A stretch of 64,000 bases of DNA, taken from contig NC_061135.1 in the NCBI RefSeq assembly GCF_905220365.1, forward strand, positions 10,631,501 to 10,695,500. Reading direction: 5' to 3'. Made by a program: the position numbers and the translations under genes. Shown here piece after piece: positions 37,026-48,911 of the stretch (positions within the stretch are counted from its first letter, which is position 1; each line of letters begins with the position of its first letter). The notes under the pieces were generated by a model. The model saw only the letters and a program-made list of their open reading frames with translations. It had not been told where the DNA came from and did no database searches. This DNA is from Vanessa cardui. Taxonomy: Eukaryota; Arthropoda; Insecta; Lepidoptera; Nymphalidae.

Positions 37026-38402
37026 GATATGAGGGCTCTCAGTAACGTAAGGATATAGTATGTTATTTCACGTGACGTTGTACAAGCAATGCTACGTTTT
37101 TCTTTTTATATAAAAAATACTTTTTTTAATTATTTATTCGCACTGGTTTTTATTACAGTGCACAGCCCTTATTAAAAAATGTAGTTATACTAAATGTATA
37201 TTTTCATAAATATAATATTTTATTATTAATTTATAATTCTGAGTCTGCTTATTAAACAACCTAACCTCTAACATACAAACTTATAATAACAAAGAACGAT
37301 AGACGTGTTTAGAATCATTTAATAATATTTTGTAAAACTTTTAACTTTATTCACCTTTCAAACGTGAGAAGGGCTTTCGGTCACCCTCTATTAAAATAAC
37401 AACAGTCCAATATGAAGGGTAAACCTGTGTCCTTGAAATATGCGACCGTTCCTTTCTACCGAAGTTAGTAACCAGAAATAACAAGTCATAAACTATATTA
37501 TGGAGGATTCTATGTAAAGACGTATTCCGGATTTCGTTTTGACGAACAAAAGCTGCGTTAAGTATCCAATTAAAATTCCATTAGAAATTGCGGACCACAG
37601 ATAAAATTAATTTAATTTTTTTTTTAATTTTATACTACGTATAGGGTATAATAATTTGATTGAATGGGGTGGAATCTTAACCTTATTTAATTAATTTAAA
37701 GTAATCTAACCATTTTAATAAACTGTTTTTATTTAAATTGGATTTAACTGAAATGCTATAACATAATATATTTTTTCCAGTTATTCTACGAATACGCATT
37801 AAGTTTATAAGTTTTTATGTAATATTTTAATAGTTATTAAAATACTAATATATCATGATGTTGACTATTCATTAAACTCAAAATGCAACAACTCAATGCA
37901 AAATTAAAAGAAATGTAGAGTATTTTAAATCTATTACTATAAAAAAATTTATAAGATTGAAAATTATGTTTATAATGATTTGTTATTTAATAAATAGACA
38001 AGACTATGACTGTTATTTTACAATGTGTTTGTAATTAGGACGTGAACTAGCTCTTTCAGCAAGTCGTAGAAAATTATGATGTAGGGTGACAATAATTTCA
38101 TTACATATTGGTATTTTTTTATTGTATGTTAAATTTTTTTTGAGGTGCAAATTTCATTACTAATTTTGAAGATTTTGTTATTTTGCTTGAAACAAAACTT
38201 TTAAAGTATAAAAACTTTGAAGTATTTATTATTTGTTTCGAAAAATAATATCGTCTGTTTTTTTGTTGGTATATTTGTCTTGATTGTTCGTTAGAATTCT
38301 GAATATTCGCAATATTTAAATGTAAAAGATGTGAAAAAAAACTTCAAGTTCAGTTTCTTTTATTAACATAAGAATTAACAACATTAAATGCTTAAATATA
38401 TA

Positions 38403-39349
38403 CAGTGTAAACTCCATGTAACGTCACTCGATTTAACGGCAAACTCTCTAAAGCGTCGAAATCAATTGGTTTTAGTTGGTTTAGCTTGTATTCTATACAA
38501 TGATACACTCTACATAGCATCACACCCACTCTCAATAACGACAAAAATTGAGAAATAAAAATTAAGTTTTTTTCCTTTTAAGTTGCTAAAATTAGAAAAA
38601 ACTGCGCATCTGTGTACGTTCTTTTGTCGCTTTATTATTCTAGCCCTCAATAAACTCGAATGTCGGCACCACGCATTAGGAACTTTCTAAGAAATTCGTT
38701 AATTTGTTTACAAATTGGGATTGCTTGCTCGTGTAGACTGTGACCATGCCTAATAAGTAGGAGTCATGGATTACAACGTTATCATATGTATTCTACGATT
38801 GATGAGGTGGAAACAGAACTTGAGTTTGATAGCGACGACGACCTTACATTAACTGAGTGGATTCAGCAGGTCAACATGGCAGGAAATACGGTAAATTTTC
38901 AAACCTACATCGAAGTAGACAACTGCCTGCTTACAACGGCTTCACTCACAGACATAGAAATTTTGGTTTCAGTGAGAAAAACTGAGGTTCAAGAATAAAG
39001 AGATGGAGAAGATGAAACGGATGAGCTTGAGCCTCCGCCAAGCGTTAAAGAAGTTCTAAAAGCAGCTAAATTATTGGAAAATTACTTCTTTTATATAAGA
39101 TATAAATAAAAAAATTAAAAATATACAACAAAATTACTGGTGCAGCAAAAGGCGTCAGGCAAAAATAACAGAGTATACGCAATAGCGTTCAAATAAGATA
39201 TATATATTTTTTGTACATAACTACTAACAATAGACTAAAATAAACTTTTTTTTCGAATTGTGATTTTTCTTCTCTTCATTTAACGACCACTCTTTATAAC
39301 GCCATAAAATGCACAGTCCGTTCAGTGTCGTTATATAGAGTTTACACTG
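38403..39349 (+). mobile_element. pogo/Tigger-like DNA transposon remnant (copy 1)
   Basis: 947 bp bounded by inverted CAGTGTAAACTC ends and TA target duplications (38401-38402 and 39350-39351). The inner TIR resembles the TATAACG-type ends of Tigger elements. Only a C-terminal transposase-like segment remains, so it is an internally deleted, non-autonomous derivative. Duplicate at 45569-46515. Confidence 0.75.
38786..38998 (+). pseudogene. Transposase C-terminal remnant (copy 1)
   Basis: A 70-codon acidic segment (DEVETELEFDSDDDLTLTEW) is followed, after one in-frame TAA, by 36 further open codons rich in Glu/Asp and ending in a short Leu/Ala helix. This is typical of the acidic tails of Tigger/CENP-B-like transposases. 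The catalytic and DNA-binding parts are absent. An identical ORF is at 45952-46164. Confidence 0.6.
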
Positions 39350-39384
39350 TATATACAAATATGAACTAAAACTAGTTACTGTAT

Positions 39385-39520
39385 AAATCTTGACCGCGTG
39401 GAATGGTGGCAAGAATGCTAGCAGCATTTCCCCGTTGAATCGCAATTCCGATCCTCTGGGCAAAAAACGAACCAGCCCTCCTGTCACCAGTGGAGGCAAT
39501 GAGGCGAGGTGTTATACTTT
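39385..39520 (+). repeat. Coding-looking repeat fragment cut by the duplication junction
   Basis: Matches the first part of 46551-46745 up to GTTATACTTT and then stops at the junction with copy 2, as expected if the tandem breakpoint fell inside an older repeat. Confidence 0.7.
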
Positions 39521-39997
39521 GGTATGGGGCGAAAATTTAAATAATAACTAAATATTTATTTTAATATTTTTTTTTACAAAAATTAGTGCTTTTTTTAAAA
39601 CACATTTTATAATGACAGTAGTAGTAAGATTGGATCGTTAACATATTTCATAAGAAAAAATATTCAATGAATGTCTTAACTATGCTGTATGAAATTACTA
39701 GTAGGTATGCATGTAGGTACTGGATGGCCAAATAGGAAACGCAAATTGTTCTTATCTATATAATCATATTTCCTGTCTTTATTTCAAGATTGCCAACCTT
39801 TAAATGTTGTCAGGACAAGATTTTGTTAAATGTTTCCAGTTTCATAATTAATTAATGTTGTGTGTTTAATTTATGCTGTATGAGTGTATTCATTAAATGG
39901 ATCATTTATTTAAAAAAAATAGTATCGCGATGATTCAGTACATATATTATGCAACATAGTTTTGTACTGTGAATTGTATGATAATATGAATAAAGTA

Positions 39998-40398
39998 TGT
40001 CGGCGCGGAACCACGAATTTAAGAAAAACACGTGTCCAGAAATGATTATTTTAATAATTTAAAACTATTTCATTGTTAAATGAATAATTTTTAGTGAATT
40101 TTGAAATGTTAAATTACTCTGAAAAATTTAATGTTTGTAAACAACTGTTATCTTGAGTGAATAAGTCTACCCACCTATTTTTGTTATAAAAGATCAAGCG
40201 ACCGCCGGTTTCGACAGACTTGGTCGAGCCGCCGGAGCGATCGGACCGTCTCATATTGGAATAAATCAGAGAGGTTTATTTCCTGAGTTTTATTTCATAC
40301 CACCGAAGATGGTTAAAGATCGAAACTCTGACACTCGTGACGTCAGCTGTGCTGACGTCATGCTTTTTAAAAACGCGCTCGGACATGCTTGCTCCGTT
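39998..40398. repeat. 5' LTR
   Basis: 401 bp, reading as identical to the 3' copy. Carries a TATA-like box, an AATAAA and a palindromic pair of TGACGTCA sites (40338-40360). Confidence 0.93.
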
Positions 40399-41056
40399 AT
40401 CAGAAGCGGGATCGGAACAAGCTCCGATCTCTGCCACGTCCTCATCAGCTTCGGTTCCACCTGTCATAGAAGGATCGCTACAAGACAGAACCATATTGCG
40501 AAGTGATAAGAAGATCTCTAAGCACTGCACACTTACTGCTTGGTACATCTACTAGCAACTTCGGTGTAATGGGGCCCATCTATGTGGCAGAACCGCAAGC
40601 CACGGATCCAATAAATCATTCATCAGCTCCAAAGCCGACTAGTGCGGGAGTACCCACTTCGTCAACACTTGAGGCGGCTACTTCCTACAATTAAGAACAA
40701 TACGCTTCAAGGGCATCCTCATTTGCCATACTGTTCATATGTGTGGAACATCTTAATTGAAAAATCAACAAGTGACCATGTGGATCACGGAGATCATGGA
40801 TATCGCGGGGAAATGAGACACTAAGATAAACAACACGTCAGGAAACAGCCGAGCAAATGGCTAAGTGGAAAAAGTTATTACTACCCTCAAAAACGAGTTA
40901 AGATTAGTTCTTGATTATTATTAAGAACTACGAGACTGAACAGTGCATCTAGTATATGGAGTTGCACCACTCTCTTATTACACAAAGAAAACATCACATA
41001 CCACCTGAATTTCTTAAACCTGATGGACATTAATAACCAGAGGACTTTGCAGCACT

Positions 41057-41661
41057 AACAACACACAACAGCAACAAGAGACTCTTGTGCGGAATAAAAC
41101 AGTCATCGCTTCTATTCTCAGAAAACTAAAATTAATTATTTTCAGCATAAAGATTAATGAGTCCACGTAACCACCATTACTTGATGTGATTAATTAATTG
41201 TGTCTTTCGAGATTTACAGGTTTCATAAGAACGCATCGCATCGCGAAGGTGGTCGGCAGAGGGCGCTCGTGATCAGCTTCGTCGTGCACCGCAGCCGGGC
41301 GACCAAGAAATGCGACTGGTGCAGAGCACGCACCATCCCGCAGAATGTCACTAATAACACAACTACAGCAACGAATGACCCTTGTTCAAAATATAACAGT
41401 CATCTTTTTATTCTCAGAAAACTAAAATTAATTATTTTCAACATAAAGACTAAGAGTCCACGTAACCACTATTACATGATATGACTAATTAAGTGTGTCT
41501 TTCGAGATTTACAGGTTTCATAAAAATTAAGACAGTGGAGAAGGTGGTCGGCAGAGGGCGTTCGTGATCAGCTTGGCAGAGGGCGCTCGTGATCAGCTTC
41601 GCCGAGCACCACAACCAGAAACGCGACCGGTGCAGAGCGCGCACCGTCCCGCAGAATGGCC
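41057..41661. repeat. LTR-element internal array 1, two ~295-bp units
   Basis: Units share TTCTCAGAAAACTAAAATTA, GTCTTTCGAGATTTACAGG, GGTGGTCGGCAGAGGGCG and a GCAGAATG end. The second has an extra short repeat of GGCAGAGGGCG...GATCAGCTT. A short related piece ending CAGAATGGCCG lies directly before the 3' LTR. Confidence 0.85.
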
Positions 41662-41806
41662 GTGACAGTGGGAGTTGTCGTCTATATCACGAGCTGGTCA
41701 GTCAGTGCGAGTGGTCAGCATCGACGAGAACTAATCATCGCATAAAACTGTGAGGCAAAATTTACTTATCTTACCTCTTAAAATCTAAAGAAATAAAAAA
41801 GAGCAA

Positions 41807-41807
<1 letters not shown>

Positions 41808-41835
<28 letters not shown>
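41808..41835. repeat. 28-A homopolymer inside the LTR element
   Basis: Uninterrupted run of A between the two internal arrays. It may reflect an internal retroposed segment. Confidence 0.9.
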
Positions 41836-41839
<4 letters not shown>

Positions 41840-41900
41840 GAATATTAATTACCATTGAGATTCCTCATGCAACCATAACTACACACGTACACTCTCGTTT

Positions 41901-42355
41901 GAGAGTGATACCTCTGAGCTAACCACGTGTTACCCTCGTATTACTCACGGATCCTTGATGTATCCAAAAGTGAACCATGAGATACCGTTGGGAGGCGTTG
42001 TGGAGCCGTGGTAGCCATTTATATACCGTAATCTGGAGAGTGATACCTCTGAGCTAACCACGTGTTACCCTTGAGCTACCCGCGGATCCTTGATGTATCC
42101 ACAGAGAACCATGAGATACCGTAGGGAGACCTTGTGGACCGTGGTTAGACATGTATACACCACAGATCTACGAGAACCTTTAGTAGCCATGTATATACCA
42201 TAGTCTGGAGAGTGATACCTCTGAGCTAACCACGTGTTACCCTCGAGCTACCCACGGATCCTTGATGTATCCACAGAGAACCATGAGATACCGTAGGGAG
42301 ACCTTGTGGACCGTGGTATAGACATGTATACACCACAGATCTACGAGAACCTTTA
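41901..42355. repeat. LTR-element internal array 2, three units
   Basis: Units start GAGAGTGATACCTCTGAGC at 41901, 42036 and 42208 and contain GGATCCTTGATGTATCCA and ACCATGAGATACCGT. The first unit is shorter (135 bp versus 172 bp). No reading frame is maintained, so the array is unlikely to be coding. Confidence 0.88.
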
Positions 42356-42571
42356 ACAGTTATGAGCATAGTATGCGTAAAATCTGCCCACATTTATTAT
42401 AATAAAGGTGCATGAGAGATTTCTTTGTGTACTGTTTTACAAAACAATTATCAAAGGTCAACATGATGTGTTGCTTACAGATACCTGCTTCAAAAATGTT
42501 TTTTGATTCGCAGATTTCCAATCGCACAACTTAGGCAGGTGCAGAGCGCGCACCGCCTGTCAGAATGGCCG

Positions 42572-42972
42572 TGTCGGCGCGGAACCACGAATTTAAGAAA
42601 AACACGTGTCCAGAAATGATTATTTTAATAATTTAAAACTATTTCATTGTTAAATGAATAATTTTTAGTGAATTTTGAAATGTTAAATTACTCTGAAAAA
42701 TTTAATGTTTGTAAACAACTGTTATCTTGAGTGAATAAGTCTACCCACCTATTTTTGTTATAAAAGATCAAGCGACCGCCGGTTTCGACAGACTTGGTCG
42801 AGCCGCCGGAGCGATCGGACCGTCTCATATTGGAATAAATCAGAGAGGTTTATTTCCTGAGTTTTATTTCATACCACCGAAGATGGTTAAAGATCGAAAC
42901 TCTGACACTCGTGACGTCAGCTGTGCTGACGTCATGCTTTTTAAAAACGCGCTCGGACATGCTTGCTCCGTT
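42572..42972. repeat. 3' LTR
   Basis: 401 bp, no difference seen from the 5' LTR on reading through. The last base is followed by the AAGTA target duplication. Confidence 0.93.
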
Positions 42973-43296
42973 AAGTATAATAAATACATAAATATTGTGC
43001 TAAAAAATATAATAATACGATAAATTTTATACAGTTTGCTAACGACCTTTTATTTACCTTCAATTTAATTTTGCTGAGATATATATTTTTTAGTATTACC
43101 TTTATCATCCTGATTTTCGACACATGATATGGCAACCCTACCCTATTGACAATAGCCTTGATGTACGATCGTCTTGCATTAATTCATCTACATACAATAA
43201 ACGAAAACTTAGTCTATTTTTATTTATTGCTACTGGAGGTCTCTCGTTTTATAAATCACTTTAGTCTATAAAACTTTGGTTAAAAGTATTTAAGTA

Positions 43297-43560
43297 TAGC
43301 ACGACACAACTTAGATGTAGCATCGGCAAATTTAATAAAACCGATTACTGCCGATTCATACAACCAATAGAAATAGCTCATTATCGCGCCATTCGACGCT
43401 GTAGATGCTCGCGTCAGTGTCGTGTCAAATTGGCGAATATATTAGGTCATATGATATTACAAGTTATAAGTAAAGTAAAGATCATATTAACACGAGAAAT
43501 AAATTTCGATAATTTGGGATTGCGTACTTAATTCGGATGACATCTAAGTTGTGTCGTATT
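43297..43560. mobile_element. MITE (copy 2)
   Basis: Duplicate of 36131-36394, carried along by the tandem duplication and not an independent insertion. Confidence 0.75.
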
Positions 43561-43895
43561 ATAAGTAGTTAAAATGATTGTACACATTAGTGTTTCTCAT
43601 TTCATTCAATTGTATTTTTCATTATAGGTATCTGTGATTGTTCGATTAAATAATTTAAAAACTTCTTTTTTCTTAAATCAAAATCTCCTTTTTTTATGTA
43701 GGCTTGTAAAATAATTTTTGAGTCGTCTACTATAATATTGATTTAAATGTAAGGCTGGGTTCGGAAATTAGTTTCTATCGAAAAGAATCGGCAATAAACT
43801 CAGTCGTTACTCTTTTCCACTATTTAAATAAAAAGAGAAATAGAGTATGTCAATAATGATGTTCGTTAATTATCAAAGTTTTTATGATAGGGCTA

Positions 43896-44191
43896 GGATT
43901 GGTGGTAGGGCTTTGTGAAAATCCGTCTGGGTAGGTACCACCCACTCATCAGTTATTCTACCGCCAAGTAACAGTATTCAGTATTGTTGTGTTCCGGTCT
44001 GAAGGGTGAGTGAGCCAGTGTAACTACAGGCACAATGGACATAACATCTTAGTTCCCAAGGTTGGTGGCACATTGACGATGTAAGGAATAGTTAATATTT
44101 CTTCCAGCGTCATTGTCTATGGGCGATGGTGACCACTTACCATCAGGTGGCCCATATGCTCGTCCGCCAACCTATTCCATAAAAAAAAAAA
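43896..44191 (+). mobile_element. SINE-like element, family B (copy 2 of the duplication)
   Basis: Identical to 36730-37025, including the 11-A tail. Confidence 0.85.
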
Positions 44192-45568
44192 GATATGAGG
44201 GCTCTCAGTAACGTAAGGATATAGTATGTTATTTCACGTGACGTTGTACAAGCAATGCTACGTTTTTCTTTTTATATAAAAAATACTTTTTTTAATTATT
44301 TATTCGCACTGGTTTTTATTACAGTGCACAGCCCTTATTAAAAAATGTAGTTATACTAAATGTATATTTTCATAAATATAATATTTTATTATTAATTTAT
44401 AATTCTGAGTCTGCTTATTAAACAACCTAACCTCTAACATACAAACTTATAATAACAAAGAACGATAGACGTGTTTAGAATCATTTAATAATATTTTGTA
44501 AAACTTTTAACTTTATTCACCTTTCAAACGTGAGAAGGGCTTTCGGTCACCCTCTATTAAAATAACAACAGTCCAATATGAAGGGTAAACCTGTGTCCTT
44601 GAAATATGCGACCGTTCCTTTCTACCGAAGTTAGTAACCAGAAATAACAAGTCATAAACTATATTATGGAGGATTCTATGTAAAGACGTATTCCGGATTT
44701 CGTTTTGACGAACAAAAGCTGCGTTAAGTATCCAATTAAAATTCCATTAGAAATTGCGGACCACAGATAAAATTAATTTAATTTTTTTTTTAATTTTATA
44801 CTACGTATAGGGTATAATAATTTGATTGAATGGGGTGGAATCTTAACCTTATTTAATTAATTTAAAGTAATCTAACCATTTTAATAAACTGTTTTTATTT
44901 AAATTGGATTTAACTGAAATGCTATAACATAATATATTTTTTCCAGTTATTCTACGAATACGCATTAAGTTTATAAGTTTTTATGTAATATTTTAATAGT
45001 TATTAAAATACTAATATATCATGATGTTGACTATTCATTAAACTCAAAATGCAACAACTCAATGCAAAATTAAAAGAAATGTAGAGTATTTTAAATCTAT
45101 TACTATAAAAAAATTTATAAGATTGAAAATTATGTTTATAATGATTTGTTATTTAATAAATAGACAAGACTATGACTGTTATTTTACAATGTGTTTGTAA
45201 TTAGGACGTGAACTAGCTCTTTCAGCAAGTCGTAGAAAATTATGATGTAGGGTGACAATAATTTCATTACATATTGGTATTTTTTTATTGTATGTTAAAT
45301 TTTTTTTGAGGTGCAAATTTCATTACTAATTTTGAAGATTTTGTTATTTTGCTTGAAACAAAACTTTTAAAGTATAAAAACTTTGAAGTATTTATTATTT
45401 GTTTCGAAAAATAATATCGTCTGTTTTTTTGTTGGTATATTTGTCTTGATTGTTCGTTAGAATTCTGAATATTCGCAATATTTAAATGTAAAAGATGTGA
45501 AAAAAAACTTCAAGTTCAGTTTCTTTTATTAACATAAGAATTAACAACATTAAATGCTTAAATATATA

Positions 45569-46515
45569 CAGTGTAAACTCCATGTAACGTCACTCGATTT
45601 AACGGCAAACTCTCTAAAGCGTCGAAATCAATTGGTTTTAGTTGGTTTAGCTTGTATTCTATACAATGATACACTCTACATAGCATCACACCCACTCTCA
45701 ATAACGACAAAAATTGAGAAATAAAAATTAAGTTTTTTTCCTTTTAAGTTGCTAAAATTAGAAAAAACTGCGCATCTGTGTACGTTCTTTTGTCGCTTTA
45801 TTATTCTAGCCCTCAATAAACTCGAATGTCGGCACCACGCATTAGGAACTTTCTAAGAAATTCGTTAATTTGTTTACAAATTGGGATTGCTTGCTCGTGT
45901 AGACTGTGACCATGCCTAATAAGTAGGAGTCATGGATTACAACGTTATCATATGTATTCTACGATTGATGAGGTGGAAACAGAACTTGAGTTTGATAGCG
46001 ACGACGACCTTACATTAACTGAGTGGATTCAGCAGGTCAACATGGCAGGAAATACGGTAAATTTTCAAACCTACATCGAAGTAGACAACTGCCTGCTTAC
46101 AACGGCTTCACTCACAGACATAGAAATTTTGGTTTCAGTGAGAAAAACTGAGGTTCAAGAATAAAGAGATGGAGAAGATGAAACGGATGAGCTTGAGCCT
46201 CCGCCAAGCGTTAAAGAAGTTCTAAAAGCAGCTAAATTATTGGAAAATTACTTCTTTTATATAAGATATAAATAAAAAAATTAAAAATATACAACAAAAT
46301 TACTGGTGCAGCAAAAGGCGTCAGGCAAAAATAACAGAGTATACGCAATAGCGTTCAAATAAGATATATATATTTTTTGTACATAACTACTAACAATAGA
46401 CTAAAATAAACTTTTTTTTCGAATTGTGATTTTTCTTCTCTTCATTTAACGACCACTCTTTATAACGCCATAAAATGCACAGTCCGTTCAGTGTCGTTAT
46501 ATAGAGTTTACACTG
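45569..46515 (+). mobile_element. pogo/Tigger-like DNA transposon remnant (copy 2)
   Basis: Identical in layout to 38403-39349, with the same CAGTGTAAACTC ends and TA duplications. Confidence 0.75.
45952..46164 (+). pseudogene. Transposase C-terminal remnant (copy 2)
   Basis: The translation is identical over all 70 codons to 38786-38998, with the same in-frame stop. Confidence 0.6.
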
Positions 46516-46550
46516 TATATACAAATATGAACTAAAACTAGTTACTGTAT

Positions 46551-46745
46551 AAATCTTGACCGCGTGGAATGGTGGCAAGAATGCTAGCAGCATTTCCCCG
46601 TTGAATCGCAATTCCGATCCTCTGGGCAAAAAACGAACCAGCCCTCCTGTCACCAGTGGAGGCAATGAGGCGAGGTGTTATACTTTTGATGAAGCTTTTT
46701 GCACCACTACTCCAAGGGCCAAGCGTTTCGACAGCAGTTTTTTAA
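46551..46745 (+). repeat. Coding-looking dispersed-repeat fragment
   Basis: Open from an ATG at 46556 for 66 codons, with Ser/Pro/Asn-rich sequence (SISPLNRNSDPLGKK, SPPVTSGGNEARCYTF, PRAKRFDSS). I recall this motif only from dispersed repeats and cannot assign a protein. It crosses the right edge of the duplication (46686), so this is the intact version of the fragment at 39385. Confidence 0.5.
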
Positions 46746-47381
46746 TAATATTATGACATTTGCTCAAACACTCGGTAGTTTTAATCACTTTTAAAATATT
46801 ACTCTATTATTGATAATTTTCAAAATTTCCTTAACTAATAAGCATTGATGTGCTACCTATTCCACGTAAGCGTACACCAGTCACACCATATTTACTCAGT
46901 CTATGTAAACTTTGAAATTTCAACACGGATTGCAAGATTATGCGATAATATGCAAACGTAGCCTTAATATAATTACTACATCAACTTGTTCTCTATTTTA
47001 TGTGTGACGAAAACAATATCTAAACTATTGTTTCTAATAAATAAGACTCATGTTGACTCATCGTTATTCAAATTAGATATTTAGAGCGTTCATGCTAGCG
47101 GAATATGAGAAAAGATAATATTTTTATATTAGTTATAAACGTAGTCTCTAGTCCTTATTAATTCACTTCATTAAATTTCAATTTTATTGTATAATTTAAT
47201 AAAGAATTTTAAAATTTCGAGTAGACTGACGGACAAAATATTAAATAATTTGCAACATAGTTCTGCCCTTCCTTGTCAAAATGTGTGACTTACCAAGTAT
47301 CTTTAAAATTTTTGAAATATTTTATTATTGGAATCCTAATTTGACGTAGATACTTCAATGATATTTACATACAGCGATTTT

Positions 47382-47640
47382 TATGGTATAGGTTAGCGGA
47401 CGAGCAAATGGGCCACCTATGGTAAGTGGTCACCACCGCCCATAGACAATGGCGCTGTAAGAAATATTAACTATTCTTTAGGAACCAACCAAACCAACCA
47501 ACCTTGGGAACTAAGATGTTATGTCCCTTGTGCCTGTAGTTACACTGGCTCACTCAGCCTTCAAACCGGAACACAACAATACTGAGTACTGTTATTAGGC
47601 GGTAGGATAACTGATGAGTGGGTGGTACCTACCCAGACGG
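47382..47640 (-). mobile_element. SINE-like element, family B
   Basis: Minus-strand copy running from TGGTATAGGTTAGCGGACGAG (A-tail side) to ACCTACCCAGACGGGC (5' side). It has a local expansion AACCAACCAAACCAACCAACC not present in the other copies. Confidence 0.85.
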
Positions 47641-47828
47641 GCTACCACAAAGTTTTACCGCCAAGTAAATGTATGTATATGGATATATAAAAACTACTTT
47701 ATCACTTTCACACACAGTTACGGATACATGTACAGTTTCGGGTACAGATATTATCCTACTAATATAATAAATGCGAAAGTTTGTGAAAATGGATGTTTGT
47801 TACTCTAAAAAAAAAAAACTCGACTCAG

Positions 47829-47965
47829 AGTCGAGATGGTCCAGTGGTTAGAACGCGTGCATCTTAACTGACGGTTGCGAGTTCAAACCCAGGCAAGCAC
47901 CGCTGATTCATGTGCTTAATTTGTCTTTATAATTCATCTCGTGCTCAGCGGTGAAGGAAAACATG
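47829..47965 (+). mobile_element. 3'-truncated SINE, family A
   Basis: Retains the tRNA-like head (GAGATGGTCCAGTGG, GAGTTCAAACCC) and the AATTCATCTCGTGCTCAGCGG block, and stops after GAAGGAAAACAT. Loss of the 3' end points to a later deletion, not incomplete retroposition. Confidence 0.85.
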
Positions 47966-48911
47966 TAATGTAATGATTTATGTCATTTGGTCATAATAAA
48001 ACGATACATATCAAGTACCCTTGTAAAGCCAGTAAGAATTTTATATTACGGCTATATTTAGTATTAGTTAAAACAAATAGGTTTTAAATGCAATTAGTTA
48101 CTCTCTTTAAGTAAAAAACCATGGAAAAACAACATTACAATAAAAATATTTTTTATCGGCTTCGGTTACGGCTACGGATAGATTTTTGTTTTGGTTACGG
48201 TCACAGAGTTCCATAACATCCTCATCCATCATGGCACTGTAAGTAGGTTTCGAGGCTTAACCATAATATAGCAGCTTCCCATGGGAAAATAAGTATGGTT
48301 CCGTAGAAAAGTGCGTTATATTTTACAATAATTTAAAAATATAAGTATTTTATTTATCATTAATTCAGTTAGAATATAAAATAATTACAAGTTACAACCA
48401 TTCGATATGTAGGTAATGTTTTAGGCAGATGCCAAACAGTCCGATTTTACAATAGCTATTGTGGTAACTCAGTTCTTTAGTGATTTCACTTTTATATTAC
48501 GCTAGCTGAACCCTGCGGCTTTACCAGCGCGTAATATATAAAATTTACGTATAACATACAAACCTTATTATTGTATCTCGAAGGGTAAATAAAATAACGA
48601 AGTAGTATTTTTTCTTCGGTACTCAAACTATGTCCATAAAAAAATTTATCTTAACTGGTTCAGCAGTTTAAGTGTGAAGAGATATAAATATAATTGAATT
48701 TTTGTCGTTGATAATAATTATAATCGTTAAATCTTTGATTAATAAAAGAAACCGCTGTCTCTTATAATTTCTTGTTCTACGAAGTGTTTTCTTCCTGGTA
48801 ATAGAATTTTGGCAATCAGTAAGCAATGAGTGTAAGTGTTACGTTTCTTTTAAGTCTTTCAGCGGTAACCACTATACTCACAAACTAAAATAGTCTTTAA
48901 TATAATATTTT

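Larger units (their letters stand above)
35335..39520. repeat. Tandem duplication, copy 1 (4,186 bp)
   Basis: Direct repeat of 39521-46686 after removal of the LTR element there. The unit begins GGTATGGGGCGAAAATTT and ends GAGGCGAGGTGTTATACTTT. Coordinates of matching landmarks differ by exactly 4,186 before the LTR insertion and exactly 7,166 after it, so there is no net indel. Every stretch I compared is identical, including an 11-A homopolymer. Confidence 0.95.
39998..42972. mobile_element. Non-autonomous LTR retrotransposon (2,975 bp)
   Basis: Two 401-bp LTRs (39998-40398 and 42572-42972), which read as identical, flank a 2,173-bp interior. The target duplication AAGTA is at 39993-39997 and 42973-42977, and the empty site survives in copy 1 of the duplication. 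LTRs begin TGTCGGCG and end CTCCGTT. They contain TATAAAAG (40185-40192) and AATAAA (40260-40265), giving a plausible U3-R-U5 order. The interior starts ATCAGAAGCGGG, reminiscent of some copia-type primer sites, and the 5-bp duplication fits copia, but the superfamily is not proven. No gag or pol is present, and no clear polypurine tract precedes the 3' LTR. Large arrays fill the interior. Best called a LARD/TRIM-like element. Confidence 0.93.
39521..46686. repeat. Tandem duplication, copy 2 (4,186 bp plus LTR insertion)
   Basis: Same unit as 35335-39520, interrupted after position 39997 by the LTR element. The junction with copy 1 shares only TT with the original left flank (35333-35334), suggesting a microhomology-type join. 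Confidence 0.95.

Noticed and set aside
39224..39499. 91-codon minus-strand ORF, duplicated at 46390-46665
   Set aside because: Runs across a transposon end and a repeat fragment; the duplication explains its apparent conservation.
40309..40694. Overlapping ORFs at the 5' LTR/interior border as a gag gene
   Set aside because: Each is at most 90 codons, on mixed strands and frames, with no zinc knuckle or capsid-like motif.
41901..42355. Repeat array considered as a CRISPR array
   Set aside because: Units are 135-172 bp, similar along their length, and sit inside an LTR element in animal DNA.
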